Below are positions 1-8,939 of a stretch of DNA of 64,000 nucleotides, piece by piece. Position 1 is the first letter of the stretch, and each line of letters starts with the position of its first letter. The stretch covers positions 1 through 64,000 of the forward strand of contig JAKLJI010000015.1 in assembly GCA_023151275.1 (NCBI GenBank), in the 5' to 3' direction. A program made the translations under genes and the position numbers. The stretch comes from Bacteroidia bacterium. Lineage in GTDB: Bacteria; Bacteroidota; Bacteroidia; UKL13-3. A model generated the notes under the pieces. It searched no databases and was not told the origin of the DNA. It saw only the letters and a list, made by a program, of their open reading frames with translations.

Positions 1-77
1 AAATGAGAATTACTTAGCTCCTGATTGGATTTTGCCTTGAAGGCAATCTCCGTATTGTTGAAATCAAGCGTTTTCAT
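1..77 (-). CDS. Proline dehydrogenase, N-terminal fragment (cut by window edge)
   Basis: Reading leftward from an ATG at 77-75, the frame stays open to base 1 and begins MKTLDFNNTEIAFKAKSNQE. The DFNNTEIAFK start is what I remember for Bacteroidota proline dehydrogenases (FAD enzyme oxidising proline to pyrroline-5-carboxylate), which often sit back to back with aroB. Only 25 codons are visible, so catalytic residues cannot be checked. Its promoter would be the leftward box at 139-132. The product call rests on this short N-terminus and on gene context. Confidence 0.65.
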   Translation of the reverse strand, partial: MKTLDFNNTEIAFKAKSNQELSNSH

Positions 78-117
78 TGGACTTGGATTTGATAAGAGCC
101 AATTCAGGTGAATTACC

Positions 118-139
118 TAATTTTGGCTGCGCAAAAGTA
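118..139. promoter_or_regulatory. Face-to-face divergent promoter, proline dehydrogenase / aroB
   Basis: Two Bacteroidota -7 boxes (consensus TAnnTTTG) lie on opposite strands: rightward TAATTTTG at 118-125 and leftward TACTTTTG at 139-132, six bases apart. The leftward box has a TTTC at 163-160, 20 bases upstream, a fair -33 element that overlaps the aroB start codon. No good -33 is seen for the rightward box. Predicted start sites are near 132 (aroB) and 125 (proline dehydrogenase). Confidence 0.6.
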
Positions 140-157
140 AACCAAGCAGGCAGTTTA

Positions 158-1210
158 ATGAAAGAAATTTTCACAAAAGAATTCAGGATTTTCTTCGGGG
201 AGGATGTGTTGGAACAATTGGCCGAAAATCTGATTGAAAATGCCTATTCAAAGGTGTTTGTGTTGATGGATGAAAACACCGAAAAGCACTGCTGGCCAAT
301 GCTTAAGCCTTATTTGGTTGATACATTTCCCATTCGCATTCAATCCGGCGAAGCTTCAAAAACCATTCAAACTGTTCAACAGGTTTGGACCGCCTTACAA
401 GAAAACTTTGCCGACCGTCATGCTTTGCTCATTAATTTGGGTGGAGGGGTTTTGTCTGACCTGGGTGGATTTGCCGCTGCAACCTACAAAAGAGGCATTC
501 ATTTTATGAATATTCCAACCACTTTGTTGGCAATGGTTGATGCAGCAGTTGGAGGTAAACAAGGAATTGATTTGGATGGCCACAAAAATGCGGTTGGTGT
601 GTTCAAACATCCACAAGAGATTTTTATCTATCCGGCATTTTTAAACACCTTACCCGATGTGGAGCGAAGAAATGGTTTTGCTGAATTGAGCAAACATGGC
701 TTGATAAAAGACTCCGATTTTTGGCTGGAATTGGTTAAAACCGACGAAAAGAAAGCCGAAAACCTGGATAAGCTGATTTATAAATCCATCAAAATTAAAG
801 CGGCCATCGTTAGCAAAGACCCGCTGGAAGAAGGAATCCGTAAAAGTTTGAATTTTGGTCATACCATTGGTCATGCCTTTGAAACGCATAGTTTAATCCA
901 CGACGAGAAACCTTTAAAACACGGTGAAGCTGTAGTTATTGGAATGATTGCCGAAGCTTGGTTGAGTAAAAACCTGGGCTGGATTTCAGAGAAAGAACTA
1001 CATGCCATAAAAAACTATTTTTTGAGTCGCTTTCCAAAATATTCTGCTCAACCTGATTTTGAAACCTTGTTGGTTTACATGCGAAACGACAAGAAAAACA
1101 GGAATGGGCAAATCAATTTTAGTTTGTTAAAGAAGATAGGAAAGGCGAAAATTGATGTGAATTGCAGCGAAGAAGAAATTCAACATGCAATTGCTTTTTA
1201 TTATTCCTAA
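158..1210 (+). CDS. aroB: 3-dehydroquinate synthase
   Basis: AroB converts DAHP to 3-dehydroquinate in the shikimate pathway, using NAD and a divalent metal in the cytoplasm. The 350-residue protein has the GGGVLSDLGGFAAAT nucleotide-binding segment, the IPTTLLAMVDAAVGGKQGID stretch and metal ligands in NGFAELSKHG (Glu), NFGHTIGHAFE (His) and HGEAV (His). An ATG at 77 is in frame, but it overlaps the divergent gene and lies upstream of the predicted transcription start, so the ATG at 158 was chosen. The stop shares a base with the aroA start (TAATG), so the two should be translationally coupled. Confidence 0.95.
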   Translation: MKEIFTKEFRIFFGEDVLEQLAENLIENAYSKVFVLMDENTEKHCWPMLKPYLVDTFPIRIQSGEASKTIQTVQQVWTALQENFADRHALLINLGGGVLSDLGGFAAATYKRGIHFMNIPTTLLAMVDAAVGGKQGIDLDGHKNAVGVFKHPQEIFIYPAFLNTLPDVERRNGFAELSKHGLIKDSDFWLELVKTDEKKAENLDKLIYKSIKIKAAIVSKDPLEEGIRKSLNFGHTIGHAFETHSLIHDEKPLKHGEAVVIGMIAEAWLSKNLGWISEKELHAIKNYFLSRFPKYSAQPDFETLLVYMRNDKKNRNGQINFSLLKKIGKAKIDVNCSEEEIQHAIAFYYS

Positions 1211-2472
1211 TGAATTTGGGTTTTCAACTTAACCATTCCGCAGTTTCAGAAATTCCCATTATCCATTTGCCGGCTTCTAAAAGTTTGTCCAATCGGGCTT
1301 TGGTTTTGCGGCAATTGTTGTTGGATAGAGGTCTTCTTGCTCCAGTTCTTGAAAATCTTTCTACTGCTGATGATACTCAATTGCTTGAACGCTTTTTCAG
1401 CGGACACCAAAGCCAATTCAATTTCAACAATGCAGGAACTCCCATTCGTTTTGCAACGGCGTATTTGGCTCAAAAAGTAGGTTCTACCTGTTTGCTTGAT
1501 GGGTCTGAACGTATGCGAAAGCGGCCGATATTGGGTTTGGTGAAGGCCTTGGAAGAATGGGGTGCCGAAATTACCTGGAAAGGAGAATTCGGATTTCCTC
1601 CAATTGAAATCCAAGGGAAAAACTTAAGCTCCATCCCGAGCTTGCTGGTGGATGGTTCGGAAAGTTCGCAATACCTAAGCGCTTGTTTGCTGATTGCTCC
1701 GTTTTTGAACGAAGGACAGCGCTTTGTTTGGGATTCAAACCAAAGTTCATCGGCCTACAATCTGCTCACGCTTCAACTTCTGAAAGATTGGGGTGTTGAA
1801 ATCCGTGAAACGCACCATCAAATTGAAGTATCGCCTTATCAACCCCAAAACAAAATGAATTCGGTTTATCGTATAGAATCAGATTGGAGTTCTGCGGCTT
1901 TCTTTTATGAATGGTTGGCGGCTCAAGCTTCCGGAGAACTTATTCTTGCTGATTTATCGCTTGATTCTGCTCAACCTGATAGCGCTCTGATTGAATTGAT
2001 GAAGGACCTGGGCATTGAAACCCTTCAACAGGGTAAAGATTTACGACTGATTCAAACCGGGAAAAAGAAAAAGAGACTGGAGTGGAATTTTTCCCAATGT
2101 CCAGACCTTGCGCCGGCTTGTATTTGCGCTGCTGTGACCCAAGTTGAACAAGCCGTTTTTACGGGTTTGGATAAATTAAACCTGAAAGAGAGCCCCCGCT
2201 TGGATGAACTCTTCAATCAATTAAGCCTTAAAGGCTTTAGGCTTGAAAAAACTGAAAATGCTGAACTTCGATTCATAGGAAGCGGCCAAATTTCAAAAAA
2301 AATAAATTTCAAAACCTGTGCCGACCATAGACTGGTTATGGCTTTTGCATGCATTCAACCCCAAGCATCTGAAGTCATTTTAGATGAAATTCACTGGGTT
2401 GACAAATCTTTTCCTGATTTTTGGAGGGAAGCAGCAAAAATTGGTATAAGCTATTCAAGGTATGGCGGGTAA
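1210..2472 (+). CDS. aroA: 3-phosphoshikimate 1-carboxyvinyltransferase (EPSP synthase)
   Basis: This enzyme transfers enolpyruvate from PEP to shikimate-3-phosphate. Visible family motifs are LPASKSLSNRALVL near the N-terminus, NAGTPIRFATAYL, LDGSERMRKRPI, SSQYLSACL, a late CADHRLVMAFA and KSFPDFW. The central catalytic segment reads CPDLAPA, a Bacteroidota-style variant of the usual FPDxxP motif. At 420 residues it has normal length. The frame extends upstream inside aroB, but the ATG at 1210 overlaps the aroB stop and gives the expected N-terminus. It overlaps aroC by 11 bases. Confidence 0.94.
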   Translation: MNLGFQLNHSAVSEIPIIHLPASKSLSNRALVLRQLLLDRGLLAPVLENLSTADDTQLLERFFSGHQSQFNFNNAGTPIRFATAYLAQKVGSTCLLDGSERMRKRPILGLVKALEEWGAEITWKGEFGFPPIEIQGKNLSSIPSLLVDGSESSQYLSACLLIAPFLNEGQRFVWDSNQSSSAYNLLTLQLLKDWGVEIRETHHQIEVSPYQPQNKMNSVYRIESDWSSAAFFYEWLAAQASGELILADLSLDSAQPDSALIELMKDLGIETLQQGKDLRLIQTGKKKKRLEWNFSQCPDLAPACICAAVTQVEQAVFTGLDKLNLKESPRLDELFNQLSLKGFRLEKTENAELRFIGSGQISKKINFKTCADHRLVMAFACIQPQASEVILDEIHWVDKSFPDFWREAAKIGISYSRYGG

Positions 2473-3574
2473 TTCATTTGGCGAACTATTTAAGATTACA
2501 AGCTTTGGCGAAAGTCATGGGCCTGCCTTGGGCGTAGTGGTTGACGGTTGTCCTGCCGGACTTACCATCGACCTGGATTTTATTCAAGCCGAATTAAACA
2601 AGCGCAGACCCGGACAAAGCAAATTAAGTACCGCACGCTCAGAAGGCGATCAACTTGAAATTTTGAGCGGTGTTTTTGAACAAAAAACCTTGGGAACTCC
2701 CATTTGCATGTTGGTTCGCAATGCCGATCAGCGTAGCGCGGATTACGATAACCTGAAAGATATTTTTCGGCCATCGCATGCCGATTATACCTACCAAGCC
2801 AAGTATGGTCATCGCGACCATAGGGGAGGCGGGAGGCAATCTGCCCGAGAAACCATTTCACGCGTTATGGCTGGTGCTTTAGCTAAGTTAATCCTTCGCG
2901 AATACGGTATTCAGGTTCAGGCTTTTGTGCATTCCGTTTCAGAGTTGGAATTGGCTTTGGCCGATGAAAATATCCATCCGGAGTTGGCCTGGCATTTTGA
3001 AAGCCGCTGTCCGGATGCAGAAATGGATGCTCAAATTCGCACGCGTATTCTTCAAGCCAAAGCAGAGAAGGATTCTTTAGGAGGAGTAATTCGTTGCTTT
3101 TGCACAGGTGTTCCGGTTGGTTTGGGAGAACCCGTTTTTGATAAACTCCATGCCGATTTGGGAAAAGCCATGTTGAGCATAAACGCAGTGAAAGGCATTG
3201 AATTTGGCTCCGGATTTTCAGGAACCCACCTTCGGGGTTCCGAAAACAACGATGAATTTTTGTCGGAGAATGGTAAAATCCGCACAGCAAGCAACCGCAG
3301 CGGTGGCATTCAGGGAGGCATTAGCAACGGCGAACGAATCGATTTTAAAGTAGCCTTCAAACCTGTGGCAAGCATTGGTAAGCCTCAGAAGTCTATGAAT
3401 ACCAGCGGTGAAGAAGTAATGCTTGAAATCAATGGTCGCCACGACCCCTGCGTATTGCCACGTGCAGTTGTAATTGTTGAAGCCATGGCCGCGCTGGTTT
3501 TGGCCGACCATTTGTTGAGAAACCGAAGCAGCCGCATGCAACCCTTATACCCCGAATCACCACTAACAAGTTAG
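2462..3574 (+). CDS. aroC: Chorismate synthase
   Basis: AroC makes chorismate from EPSP using reduced FMN. The 370-residue protein carries GESHGPALG near residue 17, RRPGQSKLSTAR, the GHRDHRGGGRQSARET segment, SGGIQGGISNG and GRHDPCVLPRA, all diagnostic. The ATG at 2462 lies inside aroA (11-base overlap), completing an aroB-aroA-aroC operon. The tail after the conserved core is short and basic. Nothing looks broken. Confidence 0.97.
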   Translation: MAGNSFGELFKITSFGESHGPALGVVVDGCPAGLTIDLDFIQAELNKRRPGQSKLSTARSEGDQLEILSGVFEQKTLGTPICMLVRNADQRSADYDNLKDIFRPSHADYTYQAKYGHRDHRGGGRQSARETISRVMAGALAKLILREYGIQVQAFVHSVSELELALADENIHPELAWHFESRCPDAEMDAQIRTRILQAKAEKDSLGGVIRCFCTGVPVGLGEPVFDKLHADLGKAMLSINAVKGIEFGSGFSGTHLRGSENNDEFLSENGKIRTASNRSGGIQGGISNGERIDFKVAFKPVASIGKPQKSMNTSGEEVMLEINGRHDPCVLPRAVVIVEAMAALVLADHLLRNRSSRMQPLYPESPLTS

Positions 3575-3589
3575 AACTATTCACCCACT

Positions 3590-5434
3590 ATGAAGAAAAT
3601 ATTCAGTACAGCTATTTTGGGCTTGATCACTTTGCAGGCGTTTTCGCAACGTTGCGCCACCGATGCACAGCTCGAATTATTCAAAAAAGAGAATCCTCAA
3701 TTGAGTCAAATTGAGGAAATGAGCAATTTTCAAGTCCGTAAGGCTCAGGAATCGAGTTCAACCACGCTCAGGAAATCAGGTGTTGTTCGCTATATCCCGG
3801 TTGTTTTTCATGTGATTCATAAATGGGGAGCAGAAAATGTTTCTCAGCAACAGTTGCAAGATGCTATTCGGGTTTTGAACGAAGATTTTCGCAAAAAGTC
3901 CGGAACCAATGGTGGCACAAGTACAGATGCGCTTGCCGTGGATATGGAATACGAATTCCGCATTGCCCAGTACGACCCCAATGGAAATCCCACTTCCGGT
4001 GTAAATCGCATTTACTCAACCCAAACCGACAATGCCCGCGATGCTGCTAAAAGCATTTCTTACTGGGATGCCCGTAAATACCTCAATATTTGGGTAGTAA
4101 ACACCATTCAAAACACAACAGGTGATCCCAATTCCATTGTATTGGGTTATGCGCAGTTTCCTTTTATGCTAAATAGCAATCCCTCAACCGATGGTTTGGT
4201 GCTGCGTTCAGACCAATTGGGAGTTATTGAAATCGGACGTGCAGATCAAGCCGGACGTACATTAACCCACGAAGCCGGACATTGGGTTGGTTTGTACCAT
4301 CCTTTTCAGGGTGGTTGCGTAGGTGGAACTGCTTCCAATTGCGCTTCACAAGGCGACCAAGTTTGCGATACGCCTCCGGTTGAAAGTTCAACCTCTGGTT
4401 GCCCAACTTCTCGCAATTCGTGTTCAAACGATGTTCCAAACCTTCCTGATTTGGTGAAAAATTACATGGATTATGCCGATGGAACCTGCATGAACATGTT
4501 TACATCCGGCCAAAAACAACGTGCTGATGCCAGCATGAATTCCTTCAGAGCCAATATTTATGGCAGCTCCAATTTGTCTGCTGCAGGCTTGAATACCGAT
4601 GGAACTTACAAACCCTTAACCGCTTCAAACCGCAAAGCGCCATATACTTTTGGATTCAATTCCAATGAAGTAAATGGCTCAGGCTGGACAATTGAAAATT
4701 ACACCAGCCCGGGCGATAGCGGTTGGAATATTTCAAGTCAGGCTGTGCTAAGTGGAAATGGTGCCATGCGTTCCAGAAATTTGTTGAACAATCGTTTAGG
4801 TAGTTTACGCAATGCTTTTTCTTCACCTTCCATTGATATAAGCACCTTATCAAACCCAACATTAACCTTCTATTTGGCCTATGCAAAACGTATTTCGGCC
4901 AGCAATTGCCGCTTAAGGGTTTATATTTCAAACGATTTTGGACGTACAGAAACGCTAGTTAAAACCTATTCGGTAAGTGAAATGGAGACTGGCCCTCAAT
5001 CTACTACCGAGTTTGTGCCAACTGCTTCACAATGGAAAAAAATGAGTCTTGATTTGACTGCCTACAAAAGCTACACCAATTGCAGAATCCGTTTTGAAAT
5101 TGCCTACTTAAGAGGAAACAACATTTATATTGATGATTTTTCAATCAGCGAACCCACCGATTTGGCTGAAGTTTTGAAAAAGCAGTTAGAATTTGCCTGT
5201 TTCCCAAATCCAAGTGCGGGCAATTTTACCATAAGTTTTCAAAATCCCGAAACTCAAAACATTCGGGTTGAAATTGCAGATTTGAATGGAAGAATCCTGT
5301 TTAATAAAATGGAATTAAATGCTCAAGGACCTTTTGAAATGGGCCTTCAAGCAGAAAATTGGACACCCGGATTTTACCTATTACGTGTGCACACCAACCA
5401 GGGTATCATAACCCACCGACTTATTAAAGAGTAA
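3590..5434 (+). CDS. Secreted M43-family metalloprotease with type IX secretion tail
   Basis: A 614-residue exported protease. A signal peptide covers residues 1-19 (ending AFSQ). The zinc site HEAGHWVGLYH begins at residue 227 and fits HExxHxxGxxH of the M43 (pappalysin/cytophagalysin) family; YMDYADGTCMNMF supplies the Met-turn. Residues about 345-530 look like a beta-sandwich of the choice-of-anchor-J/MAM type, with YIDDFSI near its end. The last 80 residues (FPNPSAGNFTISF ... GFYLLRVHTNQG) match the type A T9SS sorting domain, so it should be exported by T9SS to the surface or medium. It starts 15 bases after aroC, but nothing ties it functionally to the shikimate genes. Confidence 0.92.
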   Translation: MKKIFSTAILGLITLQAFSQRCATDAQLELFKKENPQLSQIEEMSNFQVRKAQESSSTTLRKSGVVRYIPVVFHVIHKWGAENVSQQQLQDAIRVLNEDFRKKSGTNGGTSTDALAVDMEYEFRIAQYDPNGNPTSGVNRIYSTQTDNARDAAKSISYWDARKYLNIWVVNTIQNTTGDPNSIVLGYAQFPFMLNSNPSTDGLVLRSDQLGVIEIGRADQAGRTLTHEAGHWVGLYHPFQGGCVGGTASNCASQGDQVCDTPPVESSTSGCPTSRNSCSNDVPNLPDLVKNYMDYADGTCMNMFTSGQKQRADASMNSFRANIYGSSNLSAAGLNTDGTYKPLTASNRKAPYTFGFNSNEVNGSGWTIENYTSPGDSGWNISSQAVLSGNGAMRSRNLLNNRLGSLRNAFSSPSIDISTLSNPTLTFYLAYAKRISASNCRLRVYISNDFGRTETLVKTYSVSEMETGPQSTTEFVPTASQWKKMSLDLTAYKSYTNCRIRFEIAYLRGNNIYIDDFSISEPTDLAEVLKKQLEFACFPNPSAGNFTISFQNPETQNIRVEIADLNGRILFNKMELNAQGPFEMGLQAENWTPGFYLLRVHTNQGIITHRLIKE

Positions 5435-5444
5435 AAAAATATCG

Positions 5445-5480
5445 GAAAGGCTGCCAATTTTGAGCAGCCTTTCTTATTTT
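5445..5480 (+). terminator. Terminator after the M43 protease
   Basis: A perfect 10-bp stem, GAAAGGCTGC (5445-5454) with GCAGCCTTTC (5464-5473), encloses a 9-base loop. It is followed by TTATTTT and sits 10 bases after the stop codon. Confidence 0.75.
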
Positions 5481-5556
5481 GGGCCCCGATTTGAGCCTTG
5501 TTAATCGGAAATAAAACCATAACAGAATCAGCTCAGAAGGAAAGGAAAGCAGAAAG

Positions 5557-7950
5557 ATGAGTAAGAATTTAGTAATTGTAGAGTCGCCGGCGAAGGCCAA
5601 AACCATTGAGAAATTCCTGGGATCGGATTTCACAGTAAAGTCCTGTTTCGGGCATATTCGCGACTTAGCAAAAGGGGATGATGCCATAGATGTAAAGAAT
5701 AACTTTCATCCTTCCTATGAAGTGAGCGACGATAAAAAGGCCATTGTGGCTGAATTGAAAAAGTTATCGAAGGATGCCGAGACGGTATGGTTGGCATCGG
5801 ACGAGGACCGCGAAGGAGAGGCCATTAGCTGGCACCTGAGTGAAGTGTTGAAACTGGAGGAAAAGAAAACACGAAGAATTGTATTTCATGAAATTACCAA
5901 GCCTGCCATCTTAAAAGCCATAGACAATCCAAGAGGAATTAATAAGAATTTGGTTGATGCTCAACAAGCTCGCAGGGTATTGGATAGGTTAGTGGGTTTT
6001 GAATTATCTCCGGTTCTTTGGAAAAAAGTAAAAGCCAATCTTTCTGCCGGAAGGGTTCAATCGGTTGCGGTACGTTTGATTGTTGAACGCGAACGCGAAA
6101 TCAATGCCTTCAACGCTTCATCTGCTTACCGTGTAACTGCCAAGTTTAAAGTAGGAGGGAAGAACCTGGAAGCAGAATTGGGAAAACGATTTGAAACCGA
6201 AGCCGAAGCAAGAGCCTTTCTTGAAAAATGTGCAAGTGCCGAGTTTAGCATTCAGAACCTGGAGGTAAAACCTGCCGAAAAATCTCCGGCTCCTCCTTTT
6301 ACAACTTCCACCCTACAACAAGAAGCCAGCCGTAAACTGGGTTATGGAGTGAGCACAACCATGAGCATAGCTCAGAAATTGTACGAGCACGGACATATTA
6401 CTTATATGCGTACCGATAGTGTGAATCTATCGGAGTTGGCCATCGCAGCTGCTAAGAATCAAATTACTGGTCAGTTTGGTGAAGCTTATAGCCGCCCCAT
6501 GCGCTACACCACTAAAAATGATAGTGCTCAAGAGGCTCACGAAGCCATTCGTCCTACCTATTTTGAAAATGCCGAAATAGATGGAACCAACCAAGAAAAG
6601 CGTTTGTATGATTTGATTTACAAACGTGCAATGGCGAGTCAGATGGCTAAAGCTCAAATTGAAAGAACCATCGCAACCATTTCAGCTCCGGGAATCAACG
6701 AAAATTTTTCGGCAACCGGCGAAGTGCTAAAGTTTGAGGGTTTTCTAAAAGTTTACCTTGAAAGTACCGATGAGGAGAGCGAGGATGAAAATTCAAAAAT
6801 GCTTCCTCCCATTTCGGTGGGCGAAAAATTGGTTTTAGACCAAATGGAAGCCGCCCAGCGCTACACCAGGCCTGCTGCTCGTTACACCGAGGCTAGTTTG
6901 GTGAAGAAAATGGAAGAATTGGGAATTGGTCGTCCATCCACTTACGCTCCAACCATTTCAACCATTCAGAAAAGAGGTTATGTTGTTCGTGAAGACCGAG
7001 AAGGAAAAGACCGCGAAAGCATTTCCCTCTTGCTGAAGAAAAGCGAAATTACACGTGAAGTAAAAACCGAAAAATACGGAACCGAAAAGGCTAAATTGTT
7101 TCCAAGCGATATTGGCATGCTGGTTACAGATTTTTTGTCGAAGCATTTTGATAAAATCATGGATTATGGCTTTACGGCCAGTGTTGAAGAAGAATTTGAT
7201 AAAATAGCCCAGGGCCAATTGGTTTGGAATAAAATGATTGAAAAGTTTTATGGTCCATTCCATGTTGAGGTAACCCGCACTAGCGAAACAGCTGAGCGCC
7301 AAAATGCAGAACGCATGCTGGGCAATGATCCTGAAACAGGAGCTCCAGTTTATGTTAAAGTTGGGCGTTTTGGTCCCTATGCGCAAATTGGTGAAAACAG
7401 CGACGATCCGAATGAAAAGCCTCGTTATGCCAGCCTCAGAAGTGGTCAGTTGATTGAAACCATTAGTTTGGCTGAAGCCCTTGATTTGTTCAAATTGCCA
7501 CGTGTTGTGGGTGAGTTTGAAGGCAAAACCATAAAGGCTTCCATTGGTCGTTTTGGTCCCTATTTGCAACACGACGGTAAGTTTATCTCCATTCCTAAAA
7601 CCGATGATGTTTTTGGAATTACCCAAGAGAGAGGCATTGAACTCATTGAGGCTAAACGCGTAAGTGATGCCAATAAATTGGTGAAAGCGTTTGAGGAAGA
7701 CGAAACGCTTAAGATTTTGAATGGTCGCTGGGGGCCATATATTTCAAGAGGAAAAGACAATTTCAGAATTCCAAAAGGCAAGAAGGCTGAAGAGATGACC
7801 TATTCAGATGTGCTGGAGTTGATTAAAGCTGAAGGCAAATCAGAAGTAAAATCTGCTGCCAACAAATCAGCACCAAAGAAAGTGGCCGTTAAAAAATCTG
7901 CTGCCAAAAAAACTTCAGCCAAAAAAGCAGCTGCTAAGAAAGGAAAATAA
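5557..7950 (+). CDS. topA: DNA topoisomerase I
   Basis: Type IA topoisomerase that relaxes negative supercoils. The 797-residue protein opens with the Toprim motif VIVESPAKAKTIEKFLG and has ASDEDREGEAISWHL. The active-site tyrosine is in HITYMRTDSVNLS (about residue 287). The C-terminal part has three GRFGPY/GRWGPY repeat modules typical of Bacteroidota TopA in place of zinc fingers. It ends in about 35 Lys/Ala-rich residues resembling a histone H1 tail, probably for nonspecific DNA binding. The next gene starts two bases after the stop. Confidence 0.97.
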   Translation: MSKNLVIVESPAKAKTIEKFLGSDFTVKSCFGHIRDLAKGDDAIDVKNNFHPSYEVSDDKKAIVAELKKLSKDAETVWLASDEDREGEAISWHLSEVLKLEEKKTRRIVFHEITKPAILKAIDNPRGINKNLVDAQQARRVLDRLVGFELSPVLWKKVKANLSAGRVQSVAVRLIVEREREINAFNASSAYRVTAKFKVGGKNLEAELGKRFETEAEARAFLEKCASAEFSIQNLEVKPAEKSPAPPFTTSTLQQEASRKLGYGVSTTMSIAQKLYEHGHITYMRTDSVNLSELAIAAAKNQITGQFGEAYSRPMRYTTKNDSAQEAHEAIRPTYFENAEIDGTNQEKRLYDLIYKRAMASQMAKAQIERTIATISAPGINENFSATGEVLKFEGFLKVYLESTDEESEDENSKMLPPISVGEKLVLDQMEAAQRYTRPAARYTEASLVKKMEELGIGRPSTYAPTISTIQKRGYVVREDREGKDRESISLLLKKSEITREVKTEKYGTEKAKLFPSDIGMLVTDFLSKHFDKIMDYGFTASVEEEFDKIAQGQLVWNKMIEKFYGPFHVEVTRTSETAERQNAERMLGNDPETGAPVYVKVGRFGPYAQIGENSDDPNEKPRYASLRSGQLIETISLAEALDLFKLPRVVGEFEGKTIKASIGRFGPYLQHDGKFISIPKTDDVFGITQERGIELIEAKRVSDANKLVKAFEEDETLKILNGRWGPYISRGKDNFRIPKGKKAEEMTYSDVLELIKAEGKSEVKSAANKSAPKKVAVKKSAAKKTSAKKAAAKKGK

Positions 7951-7952
7951 GC

Positions 7953-8915
7953 ATGAATCTTTCTGATTCTGAAATAAGGTCGCTTATTCGGCTATTGGAT
8001 GATGATGATCCGGAAATCAATGAACTGATTCAGGGGAAGATTCTTTCGCTGGGCTCTGAGGTCATTCCTTTTTTGGAAAGGGAATGGTCGCTAATTGAAG
8101 ATATTTACCACCAACAACGGGTAGAGAATGTCATCCATCAAATACAATTTAACCAGCTTGTAAGCGATTTTAAAACCTGGTTTTTATCTGAGAAACAAGA
8201 TTTATTGGAGGCTTGTTACCTGGTGGCCCGATACAAGTTTCCGCATCTGGAATTTTCAACCTTACTTTCAGGTATTGAAAAGCTTCGGATGGATGCTTGG
8301 CTTGAAATGCATTACGATCTAAGTCCTTATGAGCGGGTTAGAATTCTGAATTATGTATTCTACCAATTGCATAATTTCAGAGGGAATACCGAATCGTACC
8401 ATGATCCGCGAAATTCCTTTCTTAACCAGGTATTGGAAAGCAAAACCGGCAATCCAATTATGTTGGCGGTGATTTATATGCTAGTGGCTCATAAATTGAA
8501 TATTCCCATTTTTGGGGTCAATTTGCCGCAGCATTTCGTATTGGCCTATATGGATACTGTAAGTTCTGGCAGGTTGGATGCGCTTTACCAAAGCAGACCT
8601 TTGGATGAGGCTGCGCGTGAAGGAAATGTGTTGTTTTATATCAATGCTTTTAACCTGGGAGCTGTTTTTTCAAAGGCCAATTTGGAGCAGTTTTTAAAAC
8701 AGGTAGGTATTGAATCAAAACCAGAATTTTTCAAACCTTGTTCCAACCTGGAAATTGTGAAGCGAATTCTGAGAAATTTGTCTGCAGCTTACGAAAAAGC
8801 CGGAAAAATCAATAACCAGAAAGAGATTCAGGAATTGCTTTCTTTATTAGGCGAGCCGCCCTTAAGTATGCTGAATGACTTGTTTCAGGGTGATGAAGAA
8901 GGAGATCTGGACTAA
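7953..8915 (+). CDS. SirB1-like transglutaminase-fold protein
   Basis: A 320-residue cytoplasmic protein of the SirB1 / transglutaminase-like family. The best signature is the middle stretch YHDPRNSFLNQVLESKTGNP, with PIMLAVIYMLVA and NLPQHFVLAY following. The usual catalytic Cys of true transglutaminases is not visible (NPIML stands where family members often have Ser), so enzyme activity is doubtful. It starts two bases after topA and is likely cotranscribed. The exact function of the family is unknown. Confidence 0.8.
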   Translation: MNLSDSEIRSLIRLLDDDDPEINELIQGKILSLGSEVIPFLEREWSLIEDIYHQQRVENVIHQIQFNQLVSDFKTWFLSEKQDLLEACYLVARYKFPHLEFSTLLSGIEKLRMDAWLEMHYDLSPYERVRILNYVFYQLHNFRGNTESYHDPRNSFLNQVLESKTGNPIMLAVIYMLVAHKLNIPIFGVNLPQHFVLAYMDTVSSGRLDALYQSRPLDEAAREGNVLFYINAFNLGAVFSKANLEQFLKQVGIESKPEFFKPCSNLEIVKRILRNLSAAYEKAGKINNQKEIQELLSLLGEPPLSMLNDLFQGDEEGDLD

Positions 8916-8939
8916 TTCAACCATCCAGACCTCCAGCTA

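Noticed and set aside
6958-7626. 222-codon frame antisense to topA
   Set aside because: Shadow of the conserved topoisomerase coding sequence.
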